A DNA stretch of 64,000 nt from Maratus speciosus (GCA_963932465.1 OZ010793.1:367812459-367876458); one strand, 5' to 3'. Positions 1 through 12,161 are shown, counted from the first letter of the stretch. The notes: generated by a model from the letters alone, not told the origin. Numbers and translations are program-made.

Positions 1-473
1 CGGGCAAAAGTATAATAATTTCAACTTATCTTTTCTTTTTTAGGGGCGTTCGTAATTATATAAATACGTAGCATAACACCTATAGTCGTCGTTCGGTCCG
101 GTCCGTCTGTCCGTCCGTCCACATATAACAGAGCAAAAACTACTCAACCGAATGGTGTGAAATTTTAAATATATAATTGCTGCAAAATTTTGTCGAGTCA
201 TTTCCAATTTTATGAAAATCGGATGCATAGTTTAATTACAGGGACAGTTAAAAGTTTTCCGTTACGTTACTGTCAATGGAAAAAAATTATTTCAAGTGTA
301 TTTTAATGATGTTGCAGCCTTTCGAACAGAATGAAATTGATATGCAGTTATGAAGTTCACTAAAATATACATTCAGTACAATATGCGATGCAAAAAATAT
401 TTATAAAACTAGTTATAGTATGAATGTACCTCATTTGCCACGTTTGACGTGCTGTTTCCAACTTGTTGTTTTA
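1..473. repeat. left edge: array-like unit and GTCCGTCC motif
   Basis: The stretch at 241-400 (ACAGTTAAAAGTTTTCCGTTA, then TTTTAATGATGTTGCA) repeats the unit of the array-type elements, so a further partial copy is present. CTGTCCGTCCGTCCAC at 106-121 recurs loosely at 3615-3630 and 11848-11862. No gene seen. Confidence 0.55.
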
Positions 474-1098
474 ACACATTCCAACCTGGTTGAAAAGTGT
501 TCATGAATTCGGTCTGTTCGTACTCTAACTCGCAAAAATATATCTCGGATTGGTTAGTAATCGATATAGAGATTCTCCATGGTATGTTCGGTATAGAGGA
601 TGCAGTATGTAGCATTTATAGTTCGTTGACAGGAACACTCAAACGAATTCCGTTACATTATGGTCTATGGGGGGAATCGTTTTCAGTGTATTTTAATGAT
701 GTTACACTTTTTCAAAGATGTTGAAATCGGTATACATCATTAGGGTGCATTATACGATGCATTATATAGAATGTGGAATGCATAACATTTATCGTTCCTT
801 TCCAGAAACATCGGTTCCAAAGCACTGTCTATGAGCAATAACTGCTGGAAGTGCGTTTTGAATTGTGGAATTCGTTTTTAAATTTAACTAATTTTTTGCA
901 TCTAACTTGGTGTGTATAAGTTCTATAGATCATATACAGGGCTGCATAAAATAATTCTAGAACATTTTCGCTTATCGTCGGAAATTGCTGAAGGAAAATT
1001 TTTAACTGTGTTATGCTTTTCCAAACAGGGCAAATTTTAGCATACTATGTAGTAGATATACAAACCTATAGATCATATACAGGGCTGCAAAAATAATT

Positions 1099-1139
<41 letters not shown>

Positions 1140-1293
1140 GTAGATGGTAATTACTGAAATTGTGTGTTTTACAAATTGTTTACTTAGATATCATCTTTCA
1201 CCTGATTAAACGGTGAAGGTTTGTTGCAGCATGCTGAATAAGTTAGAAAATGTTTCATAATCTATACTTTACGCATGATGTTTCTTTCTTGTT
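474..1293 (+). repeat. array-type element copy 3, shorter
   Basis: Starts AACACATTCCAACCTGGTTG with AAAAGTGTT and ends GTTAGAAAATGTTTCATAAT then CTTTCTTG. Fewer internal units than copies 1 and 2 (heads near 629, 939 and 1080). A poly-T run lies at 1101-1136. Confidence 0.75.
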
Positions 1294-1767
1294 TTGTATT
1301 TAAGTGAGGGGGGGGGGGGGGGATAGGGAGTAGGAACACATTTTTAGTGAGAATGTCACAATCCTTTTCCCCTATTCTCTACTGTAATAATGCATTTATT
1401 GTAAAATATTGCTAACATTTTCTGATTTAGCATTAAGTTCTGAAAAGCTCTTTTGTTACGAAATTATTTTTAAATCCAAAAGTAAATATTTACAATAAAC
1501 CGCATGATGCAATTATTCATTAGGATGTAAACGGTCTAAAAATTTTATAAATCTACCATGTATTTAGTTTTTAACTTAATTTACCTTTGTTGTTGCCATA
1601 TTACACATTGCATACGGCAAGAATAAAGACGAAAGAATCATTTTTAACTCTGTCACTGCAAGTTTTATGCTTATTTCTTTACATGCAAAGCGGACAGTTA
1701 AGAAAGATCATAAATAGCGATATATTCTTACCTGTTATTTTTATTTTTAAGATTTAGGTTCTATTAA

Positions 1768-2863
1768 CCCTTTATCTACTGCATTATAATTTACTGCAAT
1801 TTTTTTCATGTTTTTTTTCAGTTACTATAATGAGAATTAAAGGATAAACATAAAAAAAATACTTACCCGTGAGAAATTTAATTCCTTAGAGGTAATTAAT
1901 TAAAGTGGTACTTTAAAGTACCGTCAGTACACTATGACTAAAATATCGTAATAGAAAATCCACAAGGTATTTCAAATGGCACCAGAATAGTGGTAAAATA
2001 TTTTCGATTTAATAAGTATGTGAAAATAGTCCTTTTTCTTAATTACAGATAACTTTTTTGGCAAATTCCGGTGCAAATCATTTATTTCAACACTTTAGCA
2101 TCGAAAATGCTTTGCCCTTGAAAGGGTTAAAAAAACTATTTTTTTTTTTTTTTTTTTTTTTAGGTTTAGATATTGTTAGCAGCCCTTTAATTATGCGACG
2201 TCTACATTCCAGGGACAACATGTTCTCTTGCATCTTCACATATGCAATATATGAATTTATATATGCTATTGCTAGCATAGCAAAAAAGAGCCGGTGCCAC
2301 AACTTTTTCGATTTCCTATAAAAAATAATAATGAAACAGAAAAGAAATACTAGGAAAATTATTACTACACTACATTTTAGCAATTACATTTTAAAGCAGA
2401 TGAAAACGATGGATAACTACATAGCTGAAAAGTAAGCAAGAAGTTTTTCTCCAACACCCAGTGTACTGACGTTACTTATAAGTACCACCGAGTAATTAAA
2501 CTGTTAAATCAAATACCTACACCGTTCACCTAAAATACACTTTGTCAATTTTTATTCTAAGATCATAATGAACACATAAAAAAAAATCCAACACTTATCT
2601 TATATCATTTACTGTGTTTGCAGCAATAAAAAGACGAGCGTGACAATCTGTACAAAATGTCGGCAAAAAGCACATCGAATGTTTCAAAGATAGCCTCCTT
2701 CCTCGTTAAAATAACAAACCTAGAACTACTGCTGCCATGTATCCCGATAAAATGGAGTTAAAAGAGTGTTTCTGGAAAGTACCATTATAATATTAGTAAT
2801 ATTCACTATGGGATGAACGTTTAAAGTGAGTGGTACTTATAAATACCGTCAGTAGATAAAAGG
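1768..2863. mobile_element. TTAA-flanked TIR element (piggyBac-type), CCCTTTATC family
   Basis: Ends CCCTTTATCTACTG and CAGTAGATAAAAGG are inverted and each is bordered by TTAA (1764-1767 and 2864-2867). TTAA targets and C-rich termini are characteristic of piggyBac. The interior is non-coding; it holds a poly-T run and a nested pair of inverted blocks (next entry). Confidence 0.75.
1908..2490. repeat. inverted-repeat pair with GGTACTTTAAAGTACC palindromes
   Basis: The left block GTGGTACTTTAAAGTACCGT continuing CAGTACACT is matched inversely by AGTGTACTGACGTTACTT continuing ATAAGTACCAC at 2459-2490. A related block recurs at 2830-2856. It may be a second element nested in the TTAA element, or its subterminal repeats. 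Confidence 0.6.
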
Positions 2864-3116
2864 TTAAAGTAAAACTATCCGTTCAAATGCCAACGTTGAT
2901 GAGATAACTTTGATTGAAAATCATTGATTAGTAAAAAAAAAGAGAGAAACATATATACGTAATATGTATTTTCTTTCGTAAGACATTTTTAAACACTTTT
3001 CTGAAAAAAGTCTACATAGCAAAAATGTTATTTTACATATATCAAGATTGTAAACATTACTTATATTACGAACTGCGCCATGGAGTTTTGAATTACTATA
3101 TGTCCTATTACATTAA

Positions 3117-3336
3117 CCCGGGGGAACTCGCTGCATGAGATTTTCTCTCACAGTCGTACTTTTTTAAGACTCTTATTTAAATCATTTTTCATATTAATTA
3201 AAATTTCAAAATGTTTTTCAATTATTTTACCTATTTTGTGAATAAAAGTACTAAGCCAACCAAAAAAAGTTGATATTATATGAATGTAAAGTAAAAGAAA
3301 AGCAATTGGGCATTCTCACTAGCGAGTTCTCCCGAG
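3117..3336. mobile_element. TTAA-flanked MITE, CCCGGGGGAACTCGC family
   Basis: 220 bp. The left end CCCGGGGGAACTCGC and the right end GCGAGTTCTCCCGAG are imperfect inverted repeats, each next to TTAA (3113-3116 and 3337-3340). Non-coding. Confidence 0.8.
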
Positions 3337-3340
3337 TTAA

Positions 3341-4957
3341 TTATTATTTGAATTCTAACATTTTCAGAAGAATTACCCATATCTTCCACTTTTTTCCCTT
3401 TTCTGATTTTGGAAGCGCCACATTCAAAATAAAAAGTTTTCGCATCTATAAATGTTGCGATCAATCAATTGCTTCAACATCAACTTGTTAACTATCTTTG
3501 TTACATACATATCATCTGATATGAAATTCTATGCAAATTTAAATAATTTAAACATTTTTAGAGTTCCAGACTTAAAAGGTAAAAACGGAACCATTATAAG
3601 ACCTCTCGTGCATCTCTCTGTCCGTCTGTCACAGGCATTTTACTTGTAAACTATGGAACGTGAATAGTTCAAATTGGCTGAAGTAATAAAGGCTATTGAC
3701 CCATATATTTATAGATTATTAGCCATTCACAAATATATTTGAGGAAAATGTAGAGAGGCTAATTGAGTTATTTGAAAAAAAACTTTTCTTTTTGTAAAAT
3801 AGTTTTTGAGAAAATCGCACTTTACCGTTACATACAAATTTCGATTTGCGGGCGTTCAGCAAAGGAGTTGAGGAGCGCTGCAGGTACCCTATCGTCGCAG
3901 AAGTATAAAAGTATTGTTGATAAAGATTTTCGAAAAACATTGTCGATAATTAGTCGAGATACTCACCCTTAAAGACACGGACGATTTGGACATACATAAA
4001 GACACGGATGGCGTACTCTAAACGTCATCAGCTTTTAAAGCCTAGATAATAACTCTTAAGGATATATTTGTGCAATGCAATGACCAGTAGTCGTATAAAA
4101 GCAATAACCTTCAAACTGTTAAAACAGATTTATTTAGCTAGAATTAATCCCATAATTACTGTGGGATTTGCAACTACTGGTTTGTATTGAGTGGCTCTTT
4201 CAATACGCCTCCATTGTCTTTAAAGGTTAATTAAAAACCTATCTGGAAAAACGCGGCATGGGCCAAGGCGGCATTGCAACTTTGCGATCTCCTTTCGAAA
4301 TGCGCTTAACACAATGCCAAGTTTGAACAAAGCTTTTGTTTTAGGTACACTGTAAATGAAAAGAATATTACTACGCTGAATTTGGATTTATGAAATACCA
4401 AATGAAGTTTAAATATGCACTACTTTTATTGTCAGCACCGAATTAAGTTCATCATACACAGATTAGGATAAGATTAAAAAAAAGAAGTGTTATGCAGAAT
4501 AGCAATATTTGATACAATTAGGCTTCATATCTCTCTGTACTTTCAAGGTATATCCATTTTTACTTTTCTAGTATATGCAGCTATCCCAACCCTACCTTGT
4601 ATAGTTTTTTAGTGTAAAGTCTTATTATTCTTTTAGAAATGATTTTTTTGCAATAATGCAGTTACTAATTAATATATTTATTGTACGAAATCCTTTGTAC
4701 ACTAGTAATATTCGCTCTTGACCGGTAATGTTATAAAATAGTACCACGCAGTTAATATAAGATAAATTCTTTAGTGATGTTTCTTCTGAAACTCCAGAAT
4801 ACTTATCATTTTTAATACCAGGGAGCTTGCACGAGAACATTTTCCTAAATATTCTTAAAATAATAATATTAATACAGAATAACTTACATTATCAGAACTT
4901 TAGTCATCCGGATAGCCAAATATCTGGAACTATATCAGGAAATAAGGTATATTGCAT
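3341..4957. other. gene-free, AT-rich
   Basis: No paired repeat ends. A CTGTCCGTCTGTCAC motif at 3618 resembles those at 106 and 11848. AAAGACACGGA occurs twice (3971 and 3999). Short frames on both strands look random. Confidence 0.45.
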
Positions 4958-4961
4958 TTAA

Positions 4962-5160
4962 TCCCTTCGGGACAATTTTTGAATATATGCATCTTCAAAA
5001 GATGCTTACAACACATGTTTTTGATACCACTGAAAAATAAAAGTAAAATTTTCCTTATTTAATTAAGACATTTTCTTGATTGATAAACTAAATTTAATTA
5101 TTTGACAAAAAATGGCGTCAACCGAATAAAATTCATATGGAAGATGCTGGTCCGAACGGG
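4962..5160. mobile_element. TTAA-flanked MITE, CCCTTCGGGAC family
   Basis: 199 bp between TTAA at 4958-4961 and TTAA at 5161-5164. The ends TCCCTTCGGGAC and GGTCCGAACGGG are imperfect inverted repeats, and inner ATGCATCTTC/GGAAGATGC also pair. About 45 bases of its right half recur in inverse orientation near 58431-58478. Confidence 0.75.
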
Positions 5161-5164
5161 TTAA

Positions 5165-5632
5165 GGAAAGAAAATTATTATTGATCTATTAATTGCGTGT
5201 TGTCGTTCGAAAAAATATAATTGTCTTAAAATACCCATTAAAGCTTAGATTTAATTGGGATTTTTGGAACATTTACATTTGGGTAATTCTAAGCATGTGT
5301 GGTCCACAACAAATAAACTTTGCTGAACTCATTTAATTAACACATCGAAATTTATGTGTACGGTATTTTGTACTACTTCTTTTATTACAAGTGATCTTAA
5401 TAAAAGGTAGTTCTAATAAGTTTAGTACACTAGACCCATCTTTTCATTAAATAAAAACTATTTTAGAGACCATTTTTTCCTTCACAGTATCATTTTTTAT
5501 TGATATTTTCCCCAATTATCTAAATTTCTGCACATCTGAATTCCGTCCAGAACACAATAGTCAGTATAATAGGAGTTTCATTGTAATAGTAATGATGATG
5601 ATGACGATGATAATAAAACAAAATTGATCATG
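5165..5632. other. gene-free
   Basis: AT-rich with a short ATG/ACG trinucleotide-like run at 5592-5610. Nothing else seen. Confidence 0.45.
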
Positions 5633-5965
5633 AACATCTGGAAACGCCACTTTCGAGTAAAAAAAATATTAATATTATTTATTCTAAAACTCAGAGCATA
5701 AATTTTTCTTTGTGCCGCACACATACAAATCCTGTGCATTTTCCAGAATATACCACATTAAAAATGCGGAAAATGGATAATAATAATGGAAAACAAAAAC
5801 AGAAATGCTCACGAACATCTGGAAACACCACTTTTGAGTTAAACAAAAATGTAATATTATTTATTCTAAAACTCAGAACATAAATCTTTCCTTGTCCTGC
5901 ATACATCCCAATCCTGTGCATTTTACAGAATATGCCATATTAAAGGTTTGGAAAATGGATACCAG
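5633..5965 (+). repeat. 181-bp tandem repeat, two units
   Basis: AACATCTGGAAACGCCACTT at 5633 recurs at 5814 with moderate divergence. Shared blocks: TTATTCTAAAACTCAGA and CCTGTGCATTTTCCAGAAT. Confidence 0.85.
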
Positions 5966-6646
5966 GTAATTTTAAACAAAAACTTCTTACCTCATCCTAC
6001 ACTATGTATTTTAAAATACAAAGAAATAGTAACGACTGGTAAAATTAATTATATTAAAGAACATAAATCTTATTTCTTCTCTAACGATTAATCATAAAGG
6101 TGAGAACGGTTATTTGCGAAAAAATTAAATCGTGGCTTTTACCCAGGTGTTGATTTTTGCCCTTGTCTCTAATGATCTCTAGTAACAACGAGATTTGATG
6201 AGATTTTTTTGTAATCCGGTTAATTTAACTCTTTAAGTATGTATTTTTTATAGTATGCATAAGTGATAGCGATGAAATGTGTTCCAATATTATTTAAGTA
6301 TTCTTTTTAAATAACTTTTAAAGTAAACTGAATTGTACAATAATTTATTTTTTATTCTTCCGTTTGAAAGATATACAGAGAGAGGGGGAAGTTAATTTCT
6401 TTTCAGTAGGAGATTCTAAATTAAAGCATGCTAAAAAAATAACTTCTTCCAGTTTTTAATGGAAAAAAAGATTTTATTTCGCTGATTCTGTTTGCAGTTA
6501 CGAAGATATTATTGGAATCACGTATTTTTCAAGGAGAAAGTCTTCGTCTTTCTTTTTTATGAACATTATTCTTCAAGATCTTTTCAAAAATAATTGTCTT
6601 TCAAAGTGTCCCAAAGTAACCGTTTAAATTTTTTATCAAAACGCAT
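5966..6646. other. gene-free
   Basis: AT-rich spacer between the 181-bp repeat and the TTAA element. No feature recognised. Confidence 0.45.
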
Positions 6647-6650
6647 TTAA

Positions 6651-7402
6651 GGGGTCTCAGGACTCTTAAAATTGGAAAAAATGAAAAAAAAAAAGACCAT
6701 TTTCAACATTTAATATCTTAAAATGTATTTGATTTTAAGACACAATTTTAATTGGAATAAAATATATAAGTATGTTCTTCCATTTCGTGTATTTAAAAAA
6801 TTATAAGATGCAGAATTAGCATTTACAGGGGGCTCCAAACTGTTAGACATTTAACGAGCAAAAAATCGGCATAACACCTTACGCGCACAATTACAAAATA
6901 AGTATTGCAACTAGAATGAAAATTTTTATGCCTACGTATACTACAGATTGTAATAATTACCCTGAACCTAAATAAATTTGTATTTAAAGCTTTTTTATAT
7001 TTTTAATACAAAGTTGTATTTAGCTAATGCAAAATTAAGAAAATTTCAACAGTATAATCACCTAAAAAGTATTGTTTTGAAAAATAAAAAGAAAATTTTA
7101 GGTTCAGTTTATACAGACTAACATGAAACATATGTTTTGAAAATTTTATGAAAAAATATTCATAAGTTTTTGAGATATCGTGCGCGTTATACACGAAAAT
7201 GTAATTTGGAGAAAAGCGGCTTCAAAGTTTCCGAAACGACGTTTCAGCTATTGAACGTGTATAAATGTAAAAGCCATAACTTCACTTCTAATAGGAATTT
7301 CAAGGAAACAATTATGTCAAAATGTTCAGAAAAAATAGAAGTTTAACATCTAAAAAAATTAAAATTTAGAAAATTTTAAAGCTTTAAGAGTCCTGAGACC
7401 AC
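6651..7402. mobile_element. TTAA-flanked element, GGGGTCTCAGGACTC family
   Basis: 752 bp. Ends GGGGTCTCAGGACTCTTAAA and TTTAAGAGTCCTGAGACCAC are inverted and bordered by TTAA (6647-6650 and 7403-7406). The interior is AT-rich with no meaningful frame. Confidence 0.85.
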
Positions 7403-7599
7403 TTAAAAAAAAGATTCTCCATTTTTAAAGAGAATTTTTACTATTTGACCGCGTTGTACGATTGTGTACCTTTCCAAGATTTAACATCAATGGTAACAGG
7501 TAACAGCAAATAAAAATCTCTACTTTGATGTAACTACGAAAAAAAATGGTAGCAAACTAAATATCATTTCATTTTTGATACTCTTTAGTTCTATTTTTT

Positions 7600-9022
7600 A
7601 ACACTTTCCAACAAAGTTGAAAAGTGTTTATGACTTCGGTTCGTCTGGCCGTCAGTCAGAGCTCTAACTCTGGTAAATATGCTCGGATTGCCCTGAAATT
7701 TTAGGATGTTGTTGACATTTATCATAGCATGATCCCTATTTCAAATGAGGTTTGTGTCATGCTTAGTTCATTTACAGGGGCAGACAAAAGTATTCCGTTA
7801 CATTACGGCCAAAGGGAAAAAATCGTTTCAAATGCTTTTTAATGATGTTACACGCTTTCGAACATAATAAAATTGATAGGCAATTATGAAATGCGCTAAA
7901 ATATGCATTCAGTAGAATATGCGGTGCAAAGAATAGTTATTATTCATTTATTGAGTCACAGAAAAGAATTCCGTTAGGTAATGCTATAGGGGGAGGGGGA
8001 ATTGCTTGCGGCGTATTTGAATTATGTTAAGGGGTCTGATTACTCGGCTTCGGAATTCTCCTCCGCAATGTTAAGTCTATGGACTTTCGATGCATTCATT
8101 TATTTAAAATATCGTCTTGGGAAATTCATACTGTGCACTCTTCTTAAAGTATGTCTCTTTTTTTCTTAGTGATGTCGCTGAGGTTTACTATAACTTATTT
8201 CATATATATTACGAAGTGCATAGCATTTACAGGGACACACAAAAGATTTCAGATACTAAATTGGATCCAAAGTAATGTACATTAGCGATGATTGCTCGAA
8301 GTACATTTTTAATTATGATGCGCGCTTTTATGTTTCACTATATTTATGCATACTATATGGTGTAACTGCTATAATTCATATACAGAGCTACACAAAAGAA
8401 TTTGTAAGGGTTAATGGGTATGAGCGCAAATTGCTTAAAGGTGGTTTTTAAACAAGTTATGCATTTTTACGCTGAAATGCATTTAGTTTACTAAGAAATG
8501 TTTGTAGAATATAGATAAAATGATATACAGGGTCACGCAAAGAATTGGATACATGGCCATCTATGGATGATCATTTCTGGAAATGTGATTTCAGTAGTTT
8601 TAAGAGTATTTTAGTTTGAATTAAATTTTAGCTAAATAGTGACGTGTAATAGAGGTACTAGGTAAGCTACAGAGCTGTACAAAAGTATTCAAGTATGTTT
8701 CCATTTATTAGTATAAATTTCTGAAAGAGAAATTTCAACCTGTCATGCGTTTTCTTGCTAAACTAAATTTCCCCATTATATAGTATATGTAACAACATAC
8801 AGATCAAATACAGGACTGTTCAAAAGAATTGGAATATACATATTTGGCTATGGACGGTAACTGCTGAAATCAGTTTTTTAAATAGTTTATGTGTTTCTAA
8901 AATGTTTACTTAGTTATCTTATTTACCTTATTTCACTAAATAACGAAATTTTGGTAAAGCATTCAGAATGTGTTGGAAAGTGTTTCATAATCTATGCTTA
9001 ATGCATGATTTTTCTTTCTTGT
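7600..9022 (+). repeat. array-type element copy 1: hairpin end plus degenerate ~145-bp repeats
   Basis: Starts with a hairpin, AACACTTTCCAAC then GTTGAAAAGTGTT, and ends TGTTGGAAAGTGTT followed by TCATAATCTATGCTTAA and CTTTCTTG. Inside, a unit headed by ACAGGG(n)CACAAAAGAATTC recurs at about 7776, 7964, 8226, 8384, 8526, 8670 and 8811; the later spacings are 141-158 bases. Non-coding. A second copy lies inverted at 23150-24453 and a third at 474-1293. Confidence 0.8.
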
Positions 9023-9199
9023 TTATTAATCATATAGATACTTTTCAGGGAATTAGATTACTATGAATATTTAAAAGCCGTTTTTTATGCAGTACTTTTT
9101 TAAAGATTACTTTTATATAAATTAAACAAATTACATATAAAGAAATATTTTTAAATGTCGCAGTGCTAGTTCATAATAAAAGAATGGAAGCTAAATCCT

Positions 9200-10685
9200 T
9201 CTATATATAAAAAAAAGTTTTGATTTGGAAATGGACCAATGAACATCTGCGTAGATATTCCGGGTAGATCGGCATCCAATTTGAATGCTTAAGCATGGCC
9301 TTTCATCCTTAATATTAAAAAAAACTGTTGCATACAAAAACATGAAAATCGGTGGTATTATAGAGAAATGTTTGATAAACACGCTGATGTAGACAGTTTT
9401 CAAATCGAAGAATTATTTTAAGAGATATTTAATGCTAAAGTTGGACAAAATCGTTCCACTAAAAAAGTTTTATTGAAGCAAAAACTATACATGAGAATTT
9501 AATCATTTTTCGATCATTTTATACGTTATAAGTTCCCGGTGTGCAGATTGTATTTATTTTTCTTATTTGACTCATTTTTTGAGGTTTTATTTCAATTTTA
9601 AATTCAAATTTTCAGCATTTCGAGAGATATTTTTCACAAATTTTAGAAAACGTTATTAATTTAAACTGTTGCCAGTTGTATAAACAGCGCAAACAATAAT
9701 GTTTACTTCAAATTAAAAATTTTATTTACACGTGACTATTACAAACAGAAAAAAAGCTTTAAAATTAGAATTAAATGATTACATGTTAAAAGCAGGAAAA
9801 TTACGTCATAAGAACCATAGGCGCAAATGTCATATACGTCATATACATATTGGTGCAATTTTTTTCCGACGCCAATTTGGCGAAAACATCAATAGCATAA
9901 ACAACAACATACGGGTTACCATATCAAGCAAAATAACGACACTTTAGCACCAGTTAAGTACCCGTTGCGTATATGAAATTGGCGTCAGAAAAAAATTGCG
10001 CCAATGACATCTGTGTCGAACCATATTTACACAAAATCTTAAAATAAGAGAAACAAAGTCTTAAAAAAAAAAAAAAAATCATTATTATGCGTTAAAACTT
10101 GTAATTTGAGGAAATTACGTCATATTTAAAATGCAAAAAATATAGCAAAACAATTTAAATTGAAAAATATGTTTGCGCGAGATATTTTGAGATAATTTTT
10201 TCAACTGTTATCGTGAATTCGAAGACAGCGCAAATAATATTTCCTTCTAACAACAAAAGTATTTTCACGTGAATATTAATAAGAGAAACAAAACTTTGGT
10301 GTAAATTACGTCAGATTTGAAACGATACATTTAAAATGAATTATTTAAAAGAACTATCTTATAGCGCTGTTAAAAAATACCGGGAAACAATGATACTGTT
10401 TACTTAATTTATTTTACATTAGTTTATTTTCAAATGTTTAACTAATTTTTTTAATTAAATACGAAAACAGCCATTGTATCTCTTAACAGCAGCAGATTTG
10501 GCCTTAAAAATCCCCAATCCAAGGAAAACGAATGGAAGCCCAATTACAGAGAAATCGCTACTGTTTTTTTTTTTTTTAATTTTAATTCAATATTTTAAAA
10601 GCCGATCAAATTAGCGTGCTTTTTGGATTTTGGTGTACCTGAACGGGGGTTGGCGAGCGTAGCTCGTAGGGGGCAGAGCCCCCAG
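9200..10685 (+). mobile_element. non-autonomous Helitron-like element, copy 1
   Basis: The left end reads TCTATATATAAAAAAAAG, the typical TC-start of Helitrons. The right end holds a GC-rich stem-loop (GGGGGCAGAGCCCCC) followed by AG and then T, close to the canonical CTRR|T end; the T of CTAG is missing here but present in copy 2. A second short hairpin GAGCGTAGCTC precedes it. About 1.49 kb with no Rep/helicase frame, so it would depend on enzymes supplied elsewhere. It is highly similar along its length to 18259-19692. It carries a passenger MITE (9820-10017). Confidence 0.8.
9820..10017. mobile_element. hAT-type MITE inside Helitron copy 1
   Basis: A 198-bp near-palindrome starts GGCGCAAATGTCATATACGT and ends CCAATGACATCTGTGTC. 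It is flanked on both sides by the same 8 bases, GAACCATA (9812-9819 and 10018-10025). An 8-bp duplication is the hAT hallmark. The identical insertion site in the second Helitron shows it inserted before the Helitron was copied. Confidence 0.85.
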
Positions 10686-11104
10686 TATATACAAAAATAA
10701 TAAAAATAAAAAATCCACCTTACAATGATTAGTCTAAATCACCAAATACATATTATTTTAACCAAAAGTTAATGAAGTTATATTTTCATTAACTTAGACT
10801 GTTAAAATTATTGAAAAATTAAACTTTATTCGTATAAGTAATCATTAACATATAATCAAAATAGATAATTACGATGCAGTTATCACTTTGACAATCATAG
10901 AATTTTTCCCCTTGAATCTAAACCTAGCATCATTTTCAATGTCTCATATAAATATTTACCATTTAAAAATATATGGTGGTCCATCTGTTACTTCTTTTTT
11001 GAACTATGAATATTTCACAGGTTATTTGTGTCAGCTGTCATGGGTCATGCATGTATGAACTGTCTAATGTATGCCATTTGTAATTATGGACTCGATGACC
11101 ACAC

Positions 11105-11430
11105 AACAACAGTGCAACGGCACACACTGCTCGTCAAACCGTCAACTTAATGAACGAGAAATTACCAGGTCTCGTAATTTCAAGAAATTCTGATGTGAAT
11201 TGGTCGCCAAGATCGTTCGAGTTAACCCCAATGGATTATTTTCTTTGGAGGTTTCTGAAAAGTAAAGTGTACGCCAATGCCACCCCCCCCCCCCCCCCCG
11301 CACAATCCAAGACCTCAAACGTAACATCCGGGCTGAAATTTTGGCCATGGATATGCTCATTCTGCGAAAAGTCATAAAAATTTTGATGTTCGGATGTTGG
11401 CATGTAAGCGGAACCGCAGTGGCCACATGT
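11105..11430 (+). pseudogene. mariner/IS630-type transposase C-terminal remnant
   Basis: Reading on the plus strand gives SATAHTARQTVNLMNEKLPG, then VISRNSDVNWSPRS and ELTPMDYFLWRFLKSKVYAN. This is the familiar GATAHTAR ... LTPxDYFLW pattern of DDE transposases of the Tc1/mariner group; the Asp of PMDYF sits where the last catalytic Asp is expected. The usual Asp just before GATAH is not seen, so the middle catalytic residue seems lost. After VYANA a run of about 18 C bases (11282-11299) shifts the frame. Beyond it the sequence resumes in another frame as TIQDLKRNIRAEILAMD and stops at a TAA near 11442. Everything before the middle of the catalytic domain is missing. It lies inside its own terminal repeats. 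Pseudogene status is clear. Confidence 0.85.
11282..11299. repeat. poly-C homopolymer inside the transposase remnant
   Basis: About 18 consecutive C bases replace a few codons of the transposase between VYAN and TIQDLK and cause the frameshift. Homopolymer length is also a frequent assembly error, so the exact count is uncertain. Confidence 0.9.
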
Positions 11431-11549
11431 GCGATATTGTAATCCATACATAAATGGTATAGACACACCTTCCATGTTCGATTTTCAGTCATAAAACTGC
11501 GTTTTCTTTCATAATAAAAAAAGAGCCAACAGATGGACCACCCTTTATG

Positions 11550-12045
11550 TGTTGAGATTCTAATCTCAGTACCGGTGCGTAAAATTTCCAGAAATTTATG
11601 ACTTAGACGTATTTATGGTGAAATATTTCGATTTATGAAAGAAAATTATCGTTTTCTTTTAAATATTTTCATTTCACTCGCTGAAATATTTCACCTAGCG
11701 TTTTGAACTCATAATCAGCTGTTTAAAAATATAGTAAAAGTATAACAACTTTATAAAGGAAAGTGTGTGTTTCATAAAGCGTGATGTCACTTTCTGCTAA
11801 ATTTTTAGGATTTCGTGAGATGAACGAAACCCTTATAGTCTGGCTTCTCTGTCTGTCCGTCACACGCTCATACTTGAAAACAATTTAAGTTACAGATTTA
11901 AATTTTTTTTTACATACAGATGTATACCCCTCTGTCACAACCAAAATAATAAAATTTTGAAAAAGTCTTATATTATTAGAGTTTTTATGAATTCGTCCAT
12001 TTTTGTGACACTACATAATCTTAATTTCAGATAATTCATTCTTAG
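11550..12045. other. gene-free, holds the CTGTCTGTCCGTC motif
   Basis: AACCCTTATAG, then CTTCTCTGTCTGTCCGTCAC at 11840-11862 resembles 3590-3632 in order and spacing, suggesting remnants of one dispersed repeat. No gene. Confidence 0.45.
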
Positions 12046-12120
12046 ATGTTATGGCCCAGTTGGTAAGGTCATTGGGTTCGTATGTAGAAGGTTGTGAGTT
12101 CAAATCCCGCCGATTTCGGT
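12046..12120 (+). repeat. tRNA-derived SINE head or tRNA pseudogene
   Basis: A box TGGCCCAGTTGG at 12052 and B box GAGTTCAAATCCC near 12097 are spaced as in a tRNA gene, but the acceptor and T stems do not close. No poly-A tail or duplication was paired. It differs from the other two tRNA-like heads, so at least two tRNA sources seem to be represented. Confidence 0.7.
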
Positions 12121-12161
12121 TGAAATTTTTCAAAACTTAAATTTGCAATTTTTTGCGCAAT

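Larger units (their letters stand above)
10974..11545 (+). mobile_element. internally deleted mariner/Tc1-type transposon
   Basis: Short terminal inverted repeats match: TGGTGGTCCATCTGTT on the left and AACAGATGGACCACC on the right. Both ends are flanked by TA (10972-10973 and 11546-11547), the target used by the Tc1/mariner superfamily. At 572 bp it is less than half of an autonomous element. The interior keeps only the C-terminal third of a transposase and carries a long poly-C run, so it cannot move by itself. Confidence 0.8.

Noticed and set aside
2058..2383. Open frames on both strands around a poly-T/A run
   Set aside because: The frames are held open by the homopolymer (runs of Phe or Lys) and lie inside a TTAA element; no motif.
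11142..11492. 116-residue minus-strand frame
   Set aside because: It is the antisense shadow of the mariner transposase remnant and the poly-C run.
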